Source: Funneliformis mosseae
Taxonomy: Eukaryota; Glomeromycota; Glomeromycetes; Glomerales; Glomeraceae
Length of the DNA stretch: 23,992 nt
Direction of reading: 5' to 3'
NCBI GenBank assembly: GCA_910592005.1
Contig: CAJVPP010000971.1
Coordinates: 1-23,992 of the forward strand
The translations under genes and the position numbers were made by a program. The notes under the pieces are model-generated. The model saw nothing but the letters and a program-made list of their open reading frames with translations, made no database searches and had not been told where the DNA came from. Shown piece by piece: positions 1-10,232 of the stretch (the stretch's first letter is position 1; every line of letters starts with the position of its first letter).

Positions 1-71
1 TGTCTGACACTGAAAATCCGTTGTATTGTAAAATTCGTTATATCAAAATTCGTTGTAGAAAGAGTTGACTG
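1..71 (-). repeat. Terminal inverted repeat of a pogo/Tigger-like DNA transposon (right-hand end of an element lying left of the window)
   Basis: The reverse complement begins CAGTCAACTCTTTCTACAAC and matches, base for base apart from a few transitions, the sequence starting at 23714. A TA dinucleotide follows at 72-73, as expected for the target duplication of Tc1/mariner/pogo elements. The orientation shows that the terminus is at 71 and the element body lies outside the window. The repeated motif with core ATAACGAATTTT resembles subterminal repeats of pogo-type elements. The family assignment is inference; the inverted match to the right edge is directly visible. Confidence 0.75.
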
Positions 72-73
72 TA

Positions 74-1071
74 TATAGAAAAATGTAGGAAAGAGGTTAA
101 TTTGTGCAAAGTCTTAACATTACAGATACCATTATCCTATAAAATACTTACAATTATACAAGAGTAACCTTTGTCATAGTATGATCATTACGTCACTATG
201 TGAAATTTTAATTTGATTGGCTTAATCAGACGTGACTTATTAAAAGTGAAGCCAACTGTAATCAAATAATCTGTGGTTTCTAATAAAATTATTAGTATAA
301 CTATATCCTGTAGGTAAGAAATTTTTACAAAATAATTGTCTGAAATGTCCGCACACGTGATATGGCCAATCAGAAACTGGGATCAGGTGTAACGTATTAT
401 ATTTTGAAATTTGTGAATTGGGAGACGCTTCGGACGCTTCAACGGTTCTCGTTATCTAGTAAATAACAATTTAATAGTAAAATTTTAATTCGACTTATTT
501 AATATTAGAAAATCGTCATTTACTAAAAATCAATTTTCATTAGCTTAGCCCCAAATTGTCACTATTTCACTAGTTTGGCATGTCGATCAAAAATCATTAG
601 TGAAGTGAGCCAAATCGGCCCAAGGTAAAAAACGATGTGTTTTCATATAGTTAAAATTTTCCGAACATGGAATTATTATTTTTTATATATAAAAGAAATT
701 TTTTCAATAAATTTCACATTGGAAACTTAGAATTTAGTAAAAGCAATTGTTGTATTAAAATATTAAATATAAAAAATATACATTACAATAATATACATAC
801 ATAGTTCCAACGTCTTACCGAACAATATTCATTCGGTCAATTATACTCTACTTCTTTCGTTATTGCTCCGCCCTCGTGCTAATTCCGAGACAAAAACCAG
901 ACTACCTAATTAAGATTTTATAAACCGGTTTTAGAATAGTGTTATTCCTATTGTATTGTTTATATTTGTAATATTCAAAAATATTTGGTTTTAGGGCGGT
1001 TATCAAATTTGGAAACTACTGCGGGATATTCATAATACATCAGCCTAACAAAGGCTTATAATTGTTGCAAC
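74..1071. other. Intergenic region upstream of the dsRNA-binding gene, no coding sequence seen
   Basis: No credible gene is visible. Notable points are a CACGTG hexamer near 354 followed by a CCAAT box (about 365-369), a short direct duplication GACGCTTCG/GACGCTTCA near 424-440, and a comparatively GC-rich patch at about 810-900. Read on the minus strand the patch gives a short open stretch (SELARGRSNNERSRV) ending in a stop. I cannot assign it; it may be a dispersed repeat. Confidence 0.4.
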
Positions 1072-1079
1072 TATAAAAG
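1072..1079 (+). promoter_or_regulatory. TATA box of the dsRNA-binding-domain gene
   Basis: TATAAAAG lies 72 bp upstream of the ATG at 1151, a spacing that would allow a transcription start around 1100-1110. This supports the ATG at 1151 over the upstream GTG-initiated extension of the same frame, which would begin almost at the TATA box. Confidence 0.55.
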
Positions 1080-1150
1080 TACCCTGTGTGGCCAATTTCT
1101 TTTTTTATATCCCTTTCGTTACCTTTTTTTCCCCTTCGTATATAATTAAA

Positions 1151-2641
1151 ATGGTTTATCATTCAAAGAAAATCGATTCTAAGAAAATCGATTCTTTATT
1201 AAAAAATTTAGGGGCAGAACCACTTTTTTCTTCTGTAAATGATACATCTTCGAGCTCTAATACGTCCTCACATGGACTCAGCGAAATAAAAGTACCTATG
1301 ATTACAAATACATCATCGACTTTAATACAAAGTTTTAATAAAACGCAAAACACACAAAAATTAAATAAACAAATGCCAAACGAAGAAGTTGCAATTGGAA
1401 ATCCAATTTCAATATTGAATGAGATATATCAAAGAGAGAAAAAATCAAGTTTCCCACCAAACTATTCTTTTACCATTGATCCTACAACTGGACGTTTTTA
1501 TTGTCAACTTGAAATTTTTGGCAAAGTTTTCAAAACAGAACGTCCAACAATAAAAAAGCAACAAGCAAAAGAAGATGCTGCTTTAATGGCTTTACGTAAT
1601 GAAATTATTTCATCTGATGGTGGAAGCTCTATAATTAATCTACATCTTAATTATCTTGAAAATAGAACAGACATCATTGGTAAATCGGAAAGTTGGTATA
1701 GAAAACAATTGAATGATTCTCCAACAAAAAAACCTCGTGTTATCCTTTTAGAATTTTGTCAAATGCATCATTTGCCAAATCCAATTTATCAACCACGTAA
1801 TGATTATACAGGAAATACTTTATGTGATTGTATAATAGGAGAGAGAACATTTAAAGGGGATAAGGGATTTCTAAGGGTGAATGATTCAAAAGATTACGTA
1901 TCTAATATGGCATTCCATGCATTGTACAAGGAATATTGTAATGCGGAGAAATTTCAAATTAGAAAATTTCAAGAGGATGGACAAGAAACAAATTTAAATG
2001 AAAGTGACATAACGTCAAGTACAAGTTCTATTTTCAATAGTTCACATTTAAATGAAATCAATTTAAATAATTTGTTGTTACCTGTTGATGAAGACATTCC
2101 AAATATCAAAGTTGAAGATTCGCTTGTAGAGATACCAAATAATAAATTTGAAGAAGGTAGCAATAATTTTAAATTTAATTCTCATTCTACAAGAAGTCAA
2201 TATTTAAATGAAATCAATTCAAATAATTTGTTAACCTTTGATCAAGACATTCCCAATATCAAAATCGAAGATTCAATTTCATCGCTTGCAGAGATACCAA
2301 ATAATAAATTTGAAGAAGGTAGCAATAATTTTAATTTTAATTCTAATTCTACAAGAAGTCAACAGCAAAATACTTCGTCATCGACAATTTCTTTTCATCC
2401 TTATCAACGTTCAACCAAAAATGCAGGTTACAAAAAATACACCAGTTTATTATATGAAATGGTACAATCAAAACGTTGGTTACGACCAGACTTCACTTTT
2501 GAGAATGGTATTGATGGGTATGTTTGTAAAGTTAGCGTAAAAGATTATTTATTTAAAGGAGAAGCTTTTAATAGGAAAATGGATGCTAAAGAATCTGCCT
2601 CTGAAGTAGCATACCGATATTTAACCAAAGATTGCAAGTGA
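1151..2641 (+). CDS. Protein with three dsRNA-binding-like domains (496 aa, single exon)
   Basis: The ATG at 1151 has a good context (AAAATGG); an in-frame extension back to 1088 has no ATG. Domain 1 (residues about 84-150) is a convincing dsRBD: NPISILNEIYQRE at the start of helix 1, a strand region around GRFYCQLEIFGK, and the C-terminal KKQQAKEDAALMAL helix with the lysines that contact RNA phosphates. Domain 2 (about 181-263) and domain 3 (about 427-494, ending KESASEVAYRYL) are more divergent dsRBD-like folds; domain 3 has MDAKESA in place of the canonical KKxAK. An acidic, Asn/Ser-rich linker (about 264-426) contains an imperfect tandem duplication. There is no RNase III, helicase or deaminase domain, so the architecture is that of a TRBP-type accessory dsRNA-binding protein. 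A role with Dicer/Argonaute is inference. An AATAAA at 2767 may serve polyadenylation. Confidence 0.85.
   Translation: MVYHSKKIDSKKIDSLLKNLGAEPLFSSVNDTSSSSNTSSHGLSEIKVPMITNTSSTLIQSFNKTQNTQKLNKQMPNEEVAIGNPISILNEIYQREKKSSFPPNYSFTIDPTTGRFYCQLEIFGKVFKTERPTIKKQQAKEDAALMALRNEIISSDGGSSIINLHLNYLENRTDIIGKSESWYRKQLNDSPTKKPRVILLEFCQMHHLPNPIYQPRNDYTGNTLCDCIIGERTFKGDKGFLRVNDSKDYVSNMAFHALYKEYCNAEKFQIRKFQEDGQETNLNESDITSSTSSIFNSSHLNEINLNNLLLPVDEDIPNIKVEDSLVEIPNNKFEEGSNNFKFNSHSTRSQYLNEINSNNLLTFDQDIPNIKIEDSISSLAEIPNNKFEEGSNNFNFNSNSTRSQQQNTSSSTISFHPYQRSTKNAGYKKYTSLLYEMVQSKRWLRPDFTFENGIDGYVCKVSVKDYLFKGEAFNRKMDAKESASEVAYRYLTKDCK
2048..2365 (+). repeat. In-frame tandem duplication, 156-bp period, in the linker of the dsRBD protein
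   Basis: Two units start at 2048 and 2204, both encoding LNEIN(L/S)NNLL, then DIPNIK(V/I)EDS, then EIPNNKFEEGSNNF and STRSQ. The second unit has a three-residue insertion and lacks one residue, so the copies have diverged while staying in frame. The unit is acidic and probably unstructured. Confidence 0.85.
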
Positions 2642-2766
2642 GAAATTTATTTTTTTTGTCTTACGAAAAAAATCATTTTAGACCAGAATTGAATTTTTGT
2701 TTTCTTTATTCCATACGGAGTTTAGTGTACCTATTTTCGTATTATACGTATTTTGCTACTTATTAG

Positions 2767-2772
2767 AATAAA
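2767..2772 (+). terminator. Candidate polyadenylation signal AATAAA for the dsRBD gene
   Basis: AATAAA lies about 125 bp after the stop codon. In A-rich DNA the hexamer is common, so this is only a candidate. Confidence 0.3.
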
Positions 2773-3107
2773 AAAAAATTTATATTCGTTTAACACGTTC
2801 AAAGAACATTGGATGATAATAAACAATTTCTAAATAATTTCTTCCTTATTATTTATTACTTTATAACAATATTGATTTAAGATATTAGATCACGACATTT
2901 TGAATGCAAAAAAATCATTCGTATATACAATTAGAATAAGATTTTAATAGTAAAAATTAGAACAGAATGTTATTATTATTTCTGTGTCAAATGTTCTAAA
3001 AATGGTTAGAAAATCAAGTTCTTAATATTTTATTAATTTAAACTTTTTAATTTAACTAGTAATATTTTTAATAATAATAAATATAAAAGAAATATATGGG
3101 AGGTTTG

Positions 3108-3243
3108 CTAGGAAAATGTGACAAAAAGAATTTTTTAACAAAATTTTGTTTTTTATTGCATTTTAATTTTGATATTATTGGATTAAAATGTAATAAGGTC
3201 TTAATTTTAGTCAAAAAAAATTCCCAGAGCCCTATTTTCCTAG
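3108..3243. mobile_element. Small foldback/MITE-like element (136 bp)
   Basis: CTAGGAAAAT at 3108 is mirrored by ATTTTCCTAG ending at 3243. The arms remain alignable for about 60 bp each, closing on a hairpin built from GCATTTTAAT and ATTAAAATGT around 3157-3192. There is no coding capacity and I see no clear target duplication. Confidence 0.45.
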
Positions 3244-6000
3244 AAAACTTTTCATAAAGTTTAAAACCATAATAATTATTTAAAGCTTTAAAAAATAAAT
3301 TTATAAAAATAATATAAATTTTTATTTTTTTTTATTAATAATTTTATTTTATAATATAATTTTATTACAAATAAAGTTATATATAATTTTAATAAAAAAT
3401 ATCAAAAGAAAAAAATAATTATTTTATACTAATTAATATATTATATATAATATCAATTATTGATATCTTATATTATTATAAATTATTACAAAGCTTTTTC
3501 TAATAAAACTTATTGTTATATTTTATAATAATAATATATTTAATAAATTATTTTTAAATAAAGTATTAAAGTTTATGATTAGTAAATTATTATAATTATA
3601 TAATCTTAAAATTATTAATTGATTTAACATAATATTTATTTTAATTTAAAATTTTAATTTATTATAAATTTTATATAAAATAATAAAAAAATTTAATAAG
3701 TATTATATTAATATTTTTCTAAAATAAACTAAATATTATATTAATATTTATTTAAAAAAAAAATGTAGAATTTATAAAACATATATAAAGCAAAATTTAA
3801 TATTATTTATTTAATTAAATAAAATATTTAAATTTAGTTTAAAAGATTTTATATAATTTTATAATTTTTATAAAATAATAAATTAAAAATATAATATTTT
3901 ACAAATTTAATTATAAAGATTTAATATAAGAATTTTTTTAAATTATGTAAAATAAAATTTAATAATTAAAAAAAATATATAAATAAATTCTGATCTATTA
4001 TTTTTTAAAAAATAAATGCTTACTAAATTAATTGTTTATTAATAAAAATTGTTTATATAAATCTATTTTAGATTTAATAAATATAGTTTTGTCATTTTTA
4101 TAAGTTTTAATATAATTTATCTTTTTCTAAATTTACAAATTTTTTAATAAGATTTTAAAATATAGTTTTCTTAATTTTATCTTTTATTATTTAGATTATC
4201 TGCTAACTTTTAGGTTTACTTAATAAACTTATTTATTATTTTTATAAATTTTATATAAATTTATTTAAATAATTATTTAATTTTTTAGTTTATTTAATAA
4301 CTATAATTATTTAAAAGGTTTATAAATTATTTAATTGGATAATAGAATAAACTTAAAAATATTACTATAAATTATTTGATTAACTGTAATATAATACTTA
4401 TTTGATAAATCACATATAAGATAGATATCACTATATAATTTTAGTTTTAAAAGTAATTTACGTTTATGCTTTAAATAATAATAAAATAAATTTAAAAAAT
4501 CATAATAAAAATCTGAAATATAAATATATTAAAATTTATAATAATAAAATTTTATTAGAAAATAAAGATTTATTAAATCTAAAATAAATTTTAATCATTA
4601 ATTTAATCATATAATTTAAAATTATATTTATATATAAAATTTATTATTTAAATATATATATAAATTTAAAATTTAAAATTTATAATATTTTATTTTTATT
4701 TTTATAATTAATATATATTATTAAATTTATCATTAAATTTTAAATGTTTAAATATAAATAAATTTTATAATTTTTACAATTGTAATAGTTAAATAAAATG
4801 TTTAAAGATTAAATTACATAATTTAATTATAAAAAAGATTTGAATTTATAAAAGTAAATTTTATAGAATTAAGTTATTAAAAGTAATTTAAATAATATTT
4901 TATTAATAAAATATATTTATAATTAAATTAAATTATTTAAAAATTTAATATAATATACTGTAAATTATTTAAATTAATCATTAAATTGATTAATTATTTA
5001 TTAATTTAATATAATATAAAATAATATAATATATATTTTTATTATTTTTTATTTTATATAAATAGTTATCTCTTATTATAATTATAGATTTCAAAAATTA
5101 TTATAAAAAATAATTATAAAAAGTATATTTATAAAAAAATTCTTAATATATCAATCATCAGACAAATCTAATTACATAAATTTACTAATTATTTAAATTT
5201 ATATAATTTAAAATTAAAACTTTATATAATAATAACTTATTTAAATAATATATTATACCATTATTTTATTATTAATAATTAATTATTAACATTTATTTTA
5301 AGTATTAATTCATTTTTATTTAAACAATAATTATTAAAAAAAAATCTCTAAGATATTTAAATTTTATTTATTATTTTTGCCTTTTATATAAGATTCTCTT
5401 AATATTAAATTTTAAAAACTAATAATAGATAGAATATATGTAATAAGATACACTTGTTAAAATCTAATTAATATATAAAAATAGTTTATATACTAGATTT
5501 TTTATAAATAAAATCTATTTTTATTATTAATATATATATAAAAATAGTTAAAACTATTATTTTTATTTTATATAAATAAAATATTAAAATTATTTATATA
5601 CTATTAATTTTTTTTATACTAATTATTATTCCAATACTTTTTAATATTAAATATTCTAATCTTATAATAATTTGATCAAATTTTATTAATTTTATTTTTT
5701 GAAAATGTTATTTTCTTTTATAATAAATATTTCAAAAATTCTTTTTTTTCTTAATCTTTGATATTTTTAATAGAAGTCAACTTTCAACATTTTCTTAGTT
5801 TTCTGATAATTCAATATATTTTTACTTTGAATTATTATTTTTATCTTTTAAAAACTAATTGAAGATCTTATTTATTAAATTAAATAATTTGTAACATCTA
5901 TGCTAATTAAGAAGAGCCTTTATTATTATCTTCTGACATAGGTATTTTATAGTAAAAATGGAAAAAACTACCAAAAAAATATTTTTTTACTTTATAAGCT
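3244..6000. other. Extremely A+T-rich, non-coding stretch
   Basis: Between about 3290 and 5700 the sequence is almost wholly A and T; many 60-base lines contain fewer than six G or C. No open frame, intron-like structure, tRNA or dated transposon could be recognised. It resembles a fully decayed repeat compartment more than a promoter or centromere, but the sequence alone does not decide. The adjoining 2773-3107 stretch is also empty. Confidence 0.6.
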
Positions 6001-6034
6001 ACTGAATAATACTCTTATAAGAGTATTATTCAGT
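6001..6034. repeat. Perfect 34-bp palindrome
   Basis: ACTGAATAATACTCTT, then the central AT, then the exact reverse complement AAGAGTATTATTCAGT. No mismatch occurs over 34 bases although the surroundings are decayed. It could be a head-to-head junction of two transposon ends or a very recent foldback; the function is unknown. Confidence 0.9.
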
Positions 6035-6084
6035 TGTAAGTATAATGTTATCTAGTTATTGTTTTTAGTATTCTGTAACCTTTT

Positions 6085-6222
6085 TATTACTTTATTACTA
6101 TCCACTTAATTTTATTGCTCTATAGCCTTTTATTGCTTTGTAGATATTTACTTGATTTTATTTCTCTATTCTCTTTTTATTGCTTTCTTACTATTCACTT
6201 GATTTTAATATTCTGTAACCAT
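6085..6222. repeat. Degenerate tandem repeat, about 47-bp unit, three copies
   Basis: Units begin near 6085, 6131 and 6178, each of the form TATTRCTTT then CACTTGATTTTA-like sequence. The phrase ATTCTGTAACC occurs both just before the first copy and at the end of the third, suggesting the array grew from a longer sequence. It is non-coding as far as can be seen. Confidence 0.6.
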
Positions 6223-6827
6223 TTTATTAATAAAAAGCTATCTATTTATTTACTTATTTTAGATTTTTTGACTACTTATTAAGATACTAAGGGTGCTTTT
6301 CTTTTACATCTGTTTAGTAGTCTTTTAAAGTATCAAAGTAAAGTAAAAAAAAAGGCATCAAGTGGTATAGTAATTCGATATAAATCTGTGATTAATTTCA
6401 GCTAACACTATAGCATAATTTCTGGTCTGATCTTTAAAACATATATCACTATGGTAATGACCTGGTAGTACCTAAAACTCTCTTAAAACTATTATAGAAC
6501 TGGCAGGAAATCAGAAAAGATCTATTAATTCGTCTATTTTAGATTACTTTTTGAATATTGAGTTATTGTATCTAAAGATCTGGTCAAAATTAAGCAAATT
6601 TATACTGCGTTTTACTGTATCAATTATGTAATACTGTTCTAGCGCTAGAATACTCTTAAATAATTACTTTAAAATTATTGCTATTTCTTATTTGCTAGAT
6701 GAAATACAAAGTGTCAAATTTGTAATCTATCTATTTGCTAAAGATGTATCACAATCCATTCACTCACTTTTTGATTGCTGATCAGACACATATAAAGTGC
6801 TAATATTATACTATTCTTGCAATTTTG

Positions 6828-6960
6828 CCTTTTGTGACCCTTTTAATTGCTGAAAATAGAAACACTAAGTGCTGAATTGATAATTTAAATACGTAATCCT
6901 ACCTTTTATAATCCTTTTAATTGTCAAGAATAAAGCACGAAATGCTGAATTAATTTTAGT
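6828..6960. repeat. Degenerate tandem duplication, about 74-bp unit
   Basis: CCTTTTRTRAYCCTTTTAAT starts at 6828 and again at 6902, each followed by an A-rich block and TGCTGAATT. A fainter third copy may lie upstream (about 6755). The rest of 6223-7343 is A+T-rich sequence in which I recognise nothing. Confidence 0.5.
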
Positions 6961-7343
6961 TATACGAATTTTATACACTTTTTTTCTTATATTCTTCTGA
7001 GACTTTTTATCTTTCTGATCTTTTTCTTACTTATTACTAGTAGAACACTAAGTTATAATCTTTTATTTTCTTTTTTATATATAATTCTAACTTGACATCT
7101 TACTAAAAATATATTCTTTTTTTTATTTCTATATTTCCAAAAAAATTTTTAGCATAGTTGCTACTCTGAGATACTTTTAGATAATATTGCATTGATAGTT
7201 TTTGGGTATTATTTTTAGTATTACTATATTAGTACTATTGCATTAATCTTAGATTCGATTATATATATTTTTTATTTTGAAGATTTAAAAAATTTTCATG
7301 TAATTTTATATTTATTATTTCTATATATTATGCTACTTACATA

Positions 7344-8790
7344 AAAAATGCTAGACCTAGTCTAGATAGAATAAAAAAAACAACTAGTAGGCTCTTTTCT
7401 GATTTAACTGACCTTAATTTTAAGTCTAATTATAATGATCATATATACTTTCAATATTTGTTTAATAGTAAAGATGATATAGCATTATTAGATGTCTATT
7501 ATTCTGAAGAAATTATTTTTATATATTATTTGTATAGCAAGAAAGGATTTTACGGTAGCTAATCATCTATCTGAAATTTATGAGTTACCTAATACTTATG
7601 AATGTATTAATAAGAATCTGTCTCTTCACCTGGTTTTAAATATTAATATGAGACAAAAGTCAGATCCAATGAATCCTAAACTTCCTTTCTTAGATAAATA
7701 TAAAATTATTTGAGAAGATTTATTATACAGAATTTTAATTGCTAGTATTGATATCTTATATTTTGATTTAAAATATCTTGTAATATTAAATGTTTTTACC
7801 TTAGCCAGCTTATCTAATAGTTAGCATATCATTTATCCTTATACTTATTTTATTGACTATAAAGATCTTAAAGATTTTGTGAAAAAAGTCATTGATAAGG
7901 TTAATAAACTATACTAAGAATTTATTGATATTGGACTTTATAAATCTCGCTTTAATCTCTAGCTTTTTAGATCAGTCAAAGAAAATAGAGTTAAAAGACC
8001 TGCAATATCTTTAGTTAAGAGAGAGTATCAAGAACTAAAAAATTATTTAATTTAACTTAAATAGAGTGTTTCTGAAATCTGATTACAAATCTTTTTCTTT
8101 AAGAAGCTAGAAAGAGAGAAGAAATTTCAGCTTATTGAAGATAAAACTGCTTTAAGCAAGAGAGCTAGTTAAGTTATCGCAAAATATGAATGACTTAAGA
8201 TTGATAACATTAAAAGATTTATTAACTTTCAAGCGAAGTCATTGAAAGTGTATCCTATTTGTAATATTAAACATAAAAGAGATCAATTATATGGCTTTCT
8301 TCTAAAAGATGAATGCTTTGTACTCAAATGCTATCAGCAGAAACAATATAAATCTGATTATAAGGAATTAGCATTTAAGGAAGCATCAGATATAATCAAA
8401 CTAAAAGAAAAACCTAAACAAAAAATTATTGATAGAATGGCCAATACCATATTAAATCTATATCCACTTTTTGAATTATCTGAATAAGTTATTAATATAA
8501 AGAGATAGAAGATTTTCCAAAAGTTTATCCTAATTTCTTAAGCGAAAACCCAATATAACTTTAATTTACTCTTCTATAATGACAGAAAAAATAAAAGGTT
8601 TAAGAAAATATATCCATTCTTTAGTTAAAAGTAAAATTAAATTACCTTAAATTATTTGGATTTCTTATCAAAAAACTCTTAGTAATAAATCATAAGGTAA
8701 AAAATTAATGATCTTGAATCAATTGGATTCAGAATCTATAATTATCAAAATGAACCAAACTTATCTGTAGATAAATGGGATATTATTAAA
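7344..8790 (+). pseudogene. Decayed primase (AEP type, with zinc-ribbon) fused to origin-binding-protein-like helicase
   Basis: The plus strand reads through about 1.4 kb with several frameshifts and stops. The order fits archaeo-eukaryotic primases of the herpes/large-DNA-virus and eukaryotic mobile-element type: an N-terminal piece from about 7347, the acidic motif I region (7630-7650) now reading LVLNINMRQK with Asn where catalytic Asp is expected, a motif II-like HIIYP (about 7824), a motif III-like FIDIGLYKSRF (about 7919-7947), and a zinc-ribbon-like YPICNIKHKRDQLYG with a later CY (8250-8335). Downstream (8630-8790) ISYQKTLSNKS and KWDII resemble the helicase core of origin-binding proteins. 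The reading frame stops exactly where an inverted repeat begins (8791). The gene is dead. Family assignment rests on motif order, not alignment; a cellular transposon or viral origin is undecided. Confidence 0.6.
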
Positions 8791-8993
8791 GTCACATCTC
8801 GATATAACAAAGTTACCGATCTAGCTGATCAAGACTTCATTATAAGAATCTTTGTTAATGTTATAACAAATTATACAGAATATATAATGAATAATTCATT
8901 ATAACATTAACAAATTATTTGTTATAGTAGATAATTACTGATTTTATTACACAAATATAATTTTACTATTTTCAGAAATATTTTCACATTATT
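8791..8993 (+). repeat. Left arm of a long inverted repeat pair
   Basis: This 203-bp stretch matches the reverse complement of 13131-13320 over nearly its whole length, with shared blocks ACTTCATTATAAGAATCTTT and GATTTTATTACACAAATATA. The left copy holds an extra internal hairpin (GTTAATGTTATAA at 8854 and its complement at 8899-8911) missing from the right copy. The primase-helicase frame breaks at its outer edge, which suggests the edge is a true insertion boundary. Confidence 0.75.
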
Positions 8994-9030
8994 AATTGTT
9001 GAACGACAGTTTTATTAATTTACTTAAATT

Positions 9031-9495
9031 TTTTTTTAAAAAAATTTATTTTTTTAAAATTAAAAATAAAATAAAAAATAAAATAAAATAAAATAAAATA
9101 AAAATAAAACAAAATAAAAAATAAAAATAAAATGAAGAGAAAACTAAACAAGACAAATAAACGAAATTAAAAAATTAAAACGAAACTATAAAATAAAATT
9201 AAGTGAACGAGACGAGACGAAAAAATAAAATTAAATAAACGAAAAAAAATTATAAAACAAAATTAGAAAAACGAAATGAAATGAAAAAATGAAATTAAAT
9301 AAATGAAAAGAAACTATAAAACGAAATTAGGAAAATGAAATAAAATGAAAAAATGAAATTAGAAAAACGAAATAAAACAGGAAAATAAAACAAAATGAAA
9401 AAACGAAAAAGAAAAAATGAAATTAAACATACAATACGAAAAGAAAAAACGAACGATACGAAAAAACACAAAATTAAATGAACAATAAGAAAAAA
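9031..9495. repeat. Low-complexity A-rich, T/C-poor tract
   Basis: It begins with (AAAAT)n-like pentanucleotide runs (about 9058-9130) and drifts into AAACGAAATTAAA-type sequence to about 9495. The plus strand is strongly purine-biased over more than 400 bp. It is probably an expanded and degenerated microsatellite; there is no coding capacity. Confidence 0.7.
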
Positions 9496-9508
9496 ACCAA
9501 AATTTTTA

Positions 9509-9960
9509 TTACCTTACAAGCCTTTACCTTGTGTTTTGTATTTGTCTCATAGTAGGCAAATTACGATTTTTCCTACGAGTGTGCTTCGATTCTAAAAAAG
9601 TAAATATATTTATATAAATCTAAAAAATCATTTAAACATTTTTAATTATTACCTGGCCTATCCTAGAATCGAGTTCTAAAGAGGTTGTATAATCTTTCCA
9701 TAGTATAGGTTCACCTCTTACCTCTTCTTACTCCATTTTGATAATCACAAAAATCCTAAAAGATATTAATTATACTATTAAGTTATATTTATCATTATAT
9801 TATTATTCATTTATTTACTTACGTTATAATTCTGCACTAAATTCCTTCATTTCAACTCACATTAGCAAATTGAATATATTGTATTGAATTTAAATTAATT
9901 CGTCAAGCTACACTCCTCCAGAACTCTGTTTTATTGCCTCTATATCTTACATGATATTTT
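9509..9960 (-). pseudogene. Decayed Myb/SANT-like (trihelix-type) DNA-binding gene with two introns
   Basis: Three minus-strand exon remnants can be joined: about 9823-9960, 9653-9755 and 9509-9591. The introns at 9756-9822 (GTAAGT...TTTTAG) and 9592-9652 (GTAATA...TTTTAG) keep the frame. Exon 1 reads YRGNKTEFWRSVA then, after a frameshift, RNLVQNYNDFCDY; exon 2 continues QNGVRRGKR and FRTRF*DRP; exon 3 ESKHTRRKNRNLPTMRQ. The W/F-spaced helices and basic tail suggest a Myb/SANT-like domain, as found in PIF/Harbinger accessory proteins and trihelix factors. TGA or TAG occurs where Trp would be expected (before RNLVQ, after GKR, after FRTRF). The gene is non-functional; family assignment is tentative. 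Confidence 0.45.
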
Positions 9961-10232
9961 TCGTTTTTCCTTTTTTTTTTCTCAATTAATAAGTTAATTT
10001 CATTATCCTTTCAAATAATTCTTATAGTCATTTTTGTGTTTGTAAAAAAATATAATTTAATAGAGTAAATTAAAGTGATTTAAAGGTTGATTTAAATTTC
10101 AAAAGGTGAAAAATTATACAATGATAAAAAATACTTCTCTTTATAAATAAATTTATCTATTAATTTGATATCTTGTGAAATTCTTTACTCATAATTGTAA
10201 TAATATAATCTTAATTGAAATTCTGATTTATA

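Noticed and set aside
1088..1150. N-terminal 21-residue extension of the dsRBD protein
   Set aside because: It would start at GTG only nine bases after the TATA box; the first ATG with a good context is at 1151.
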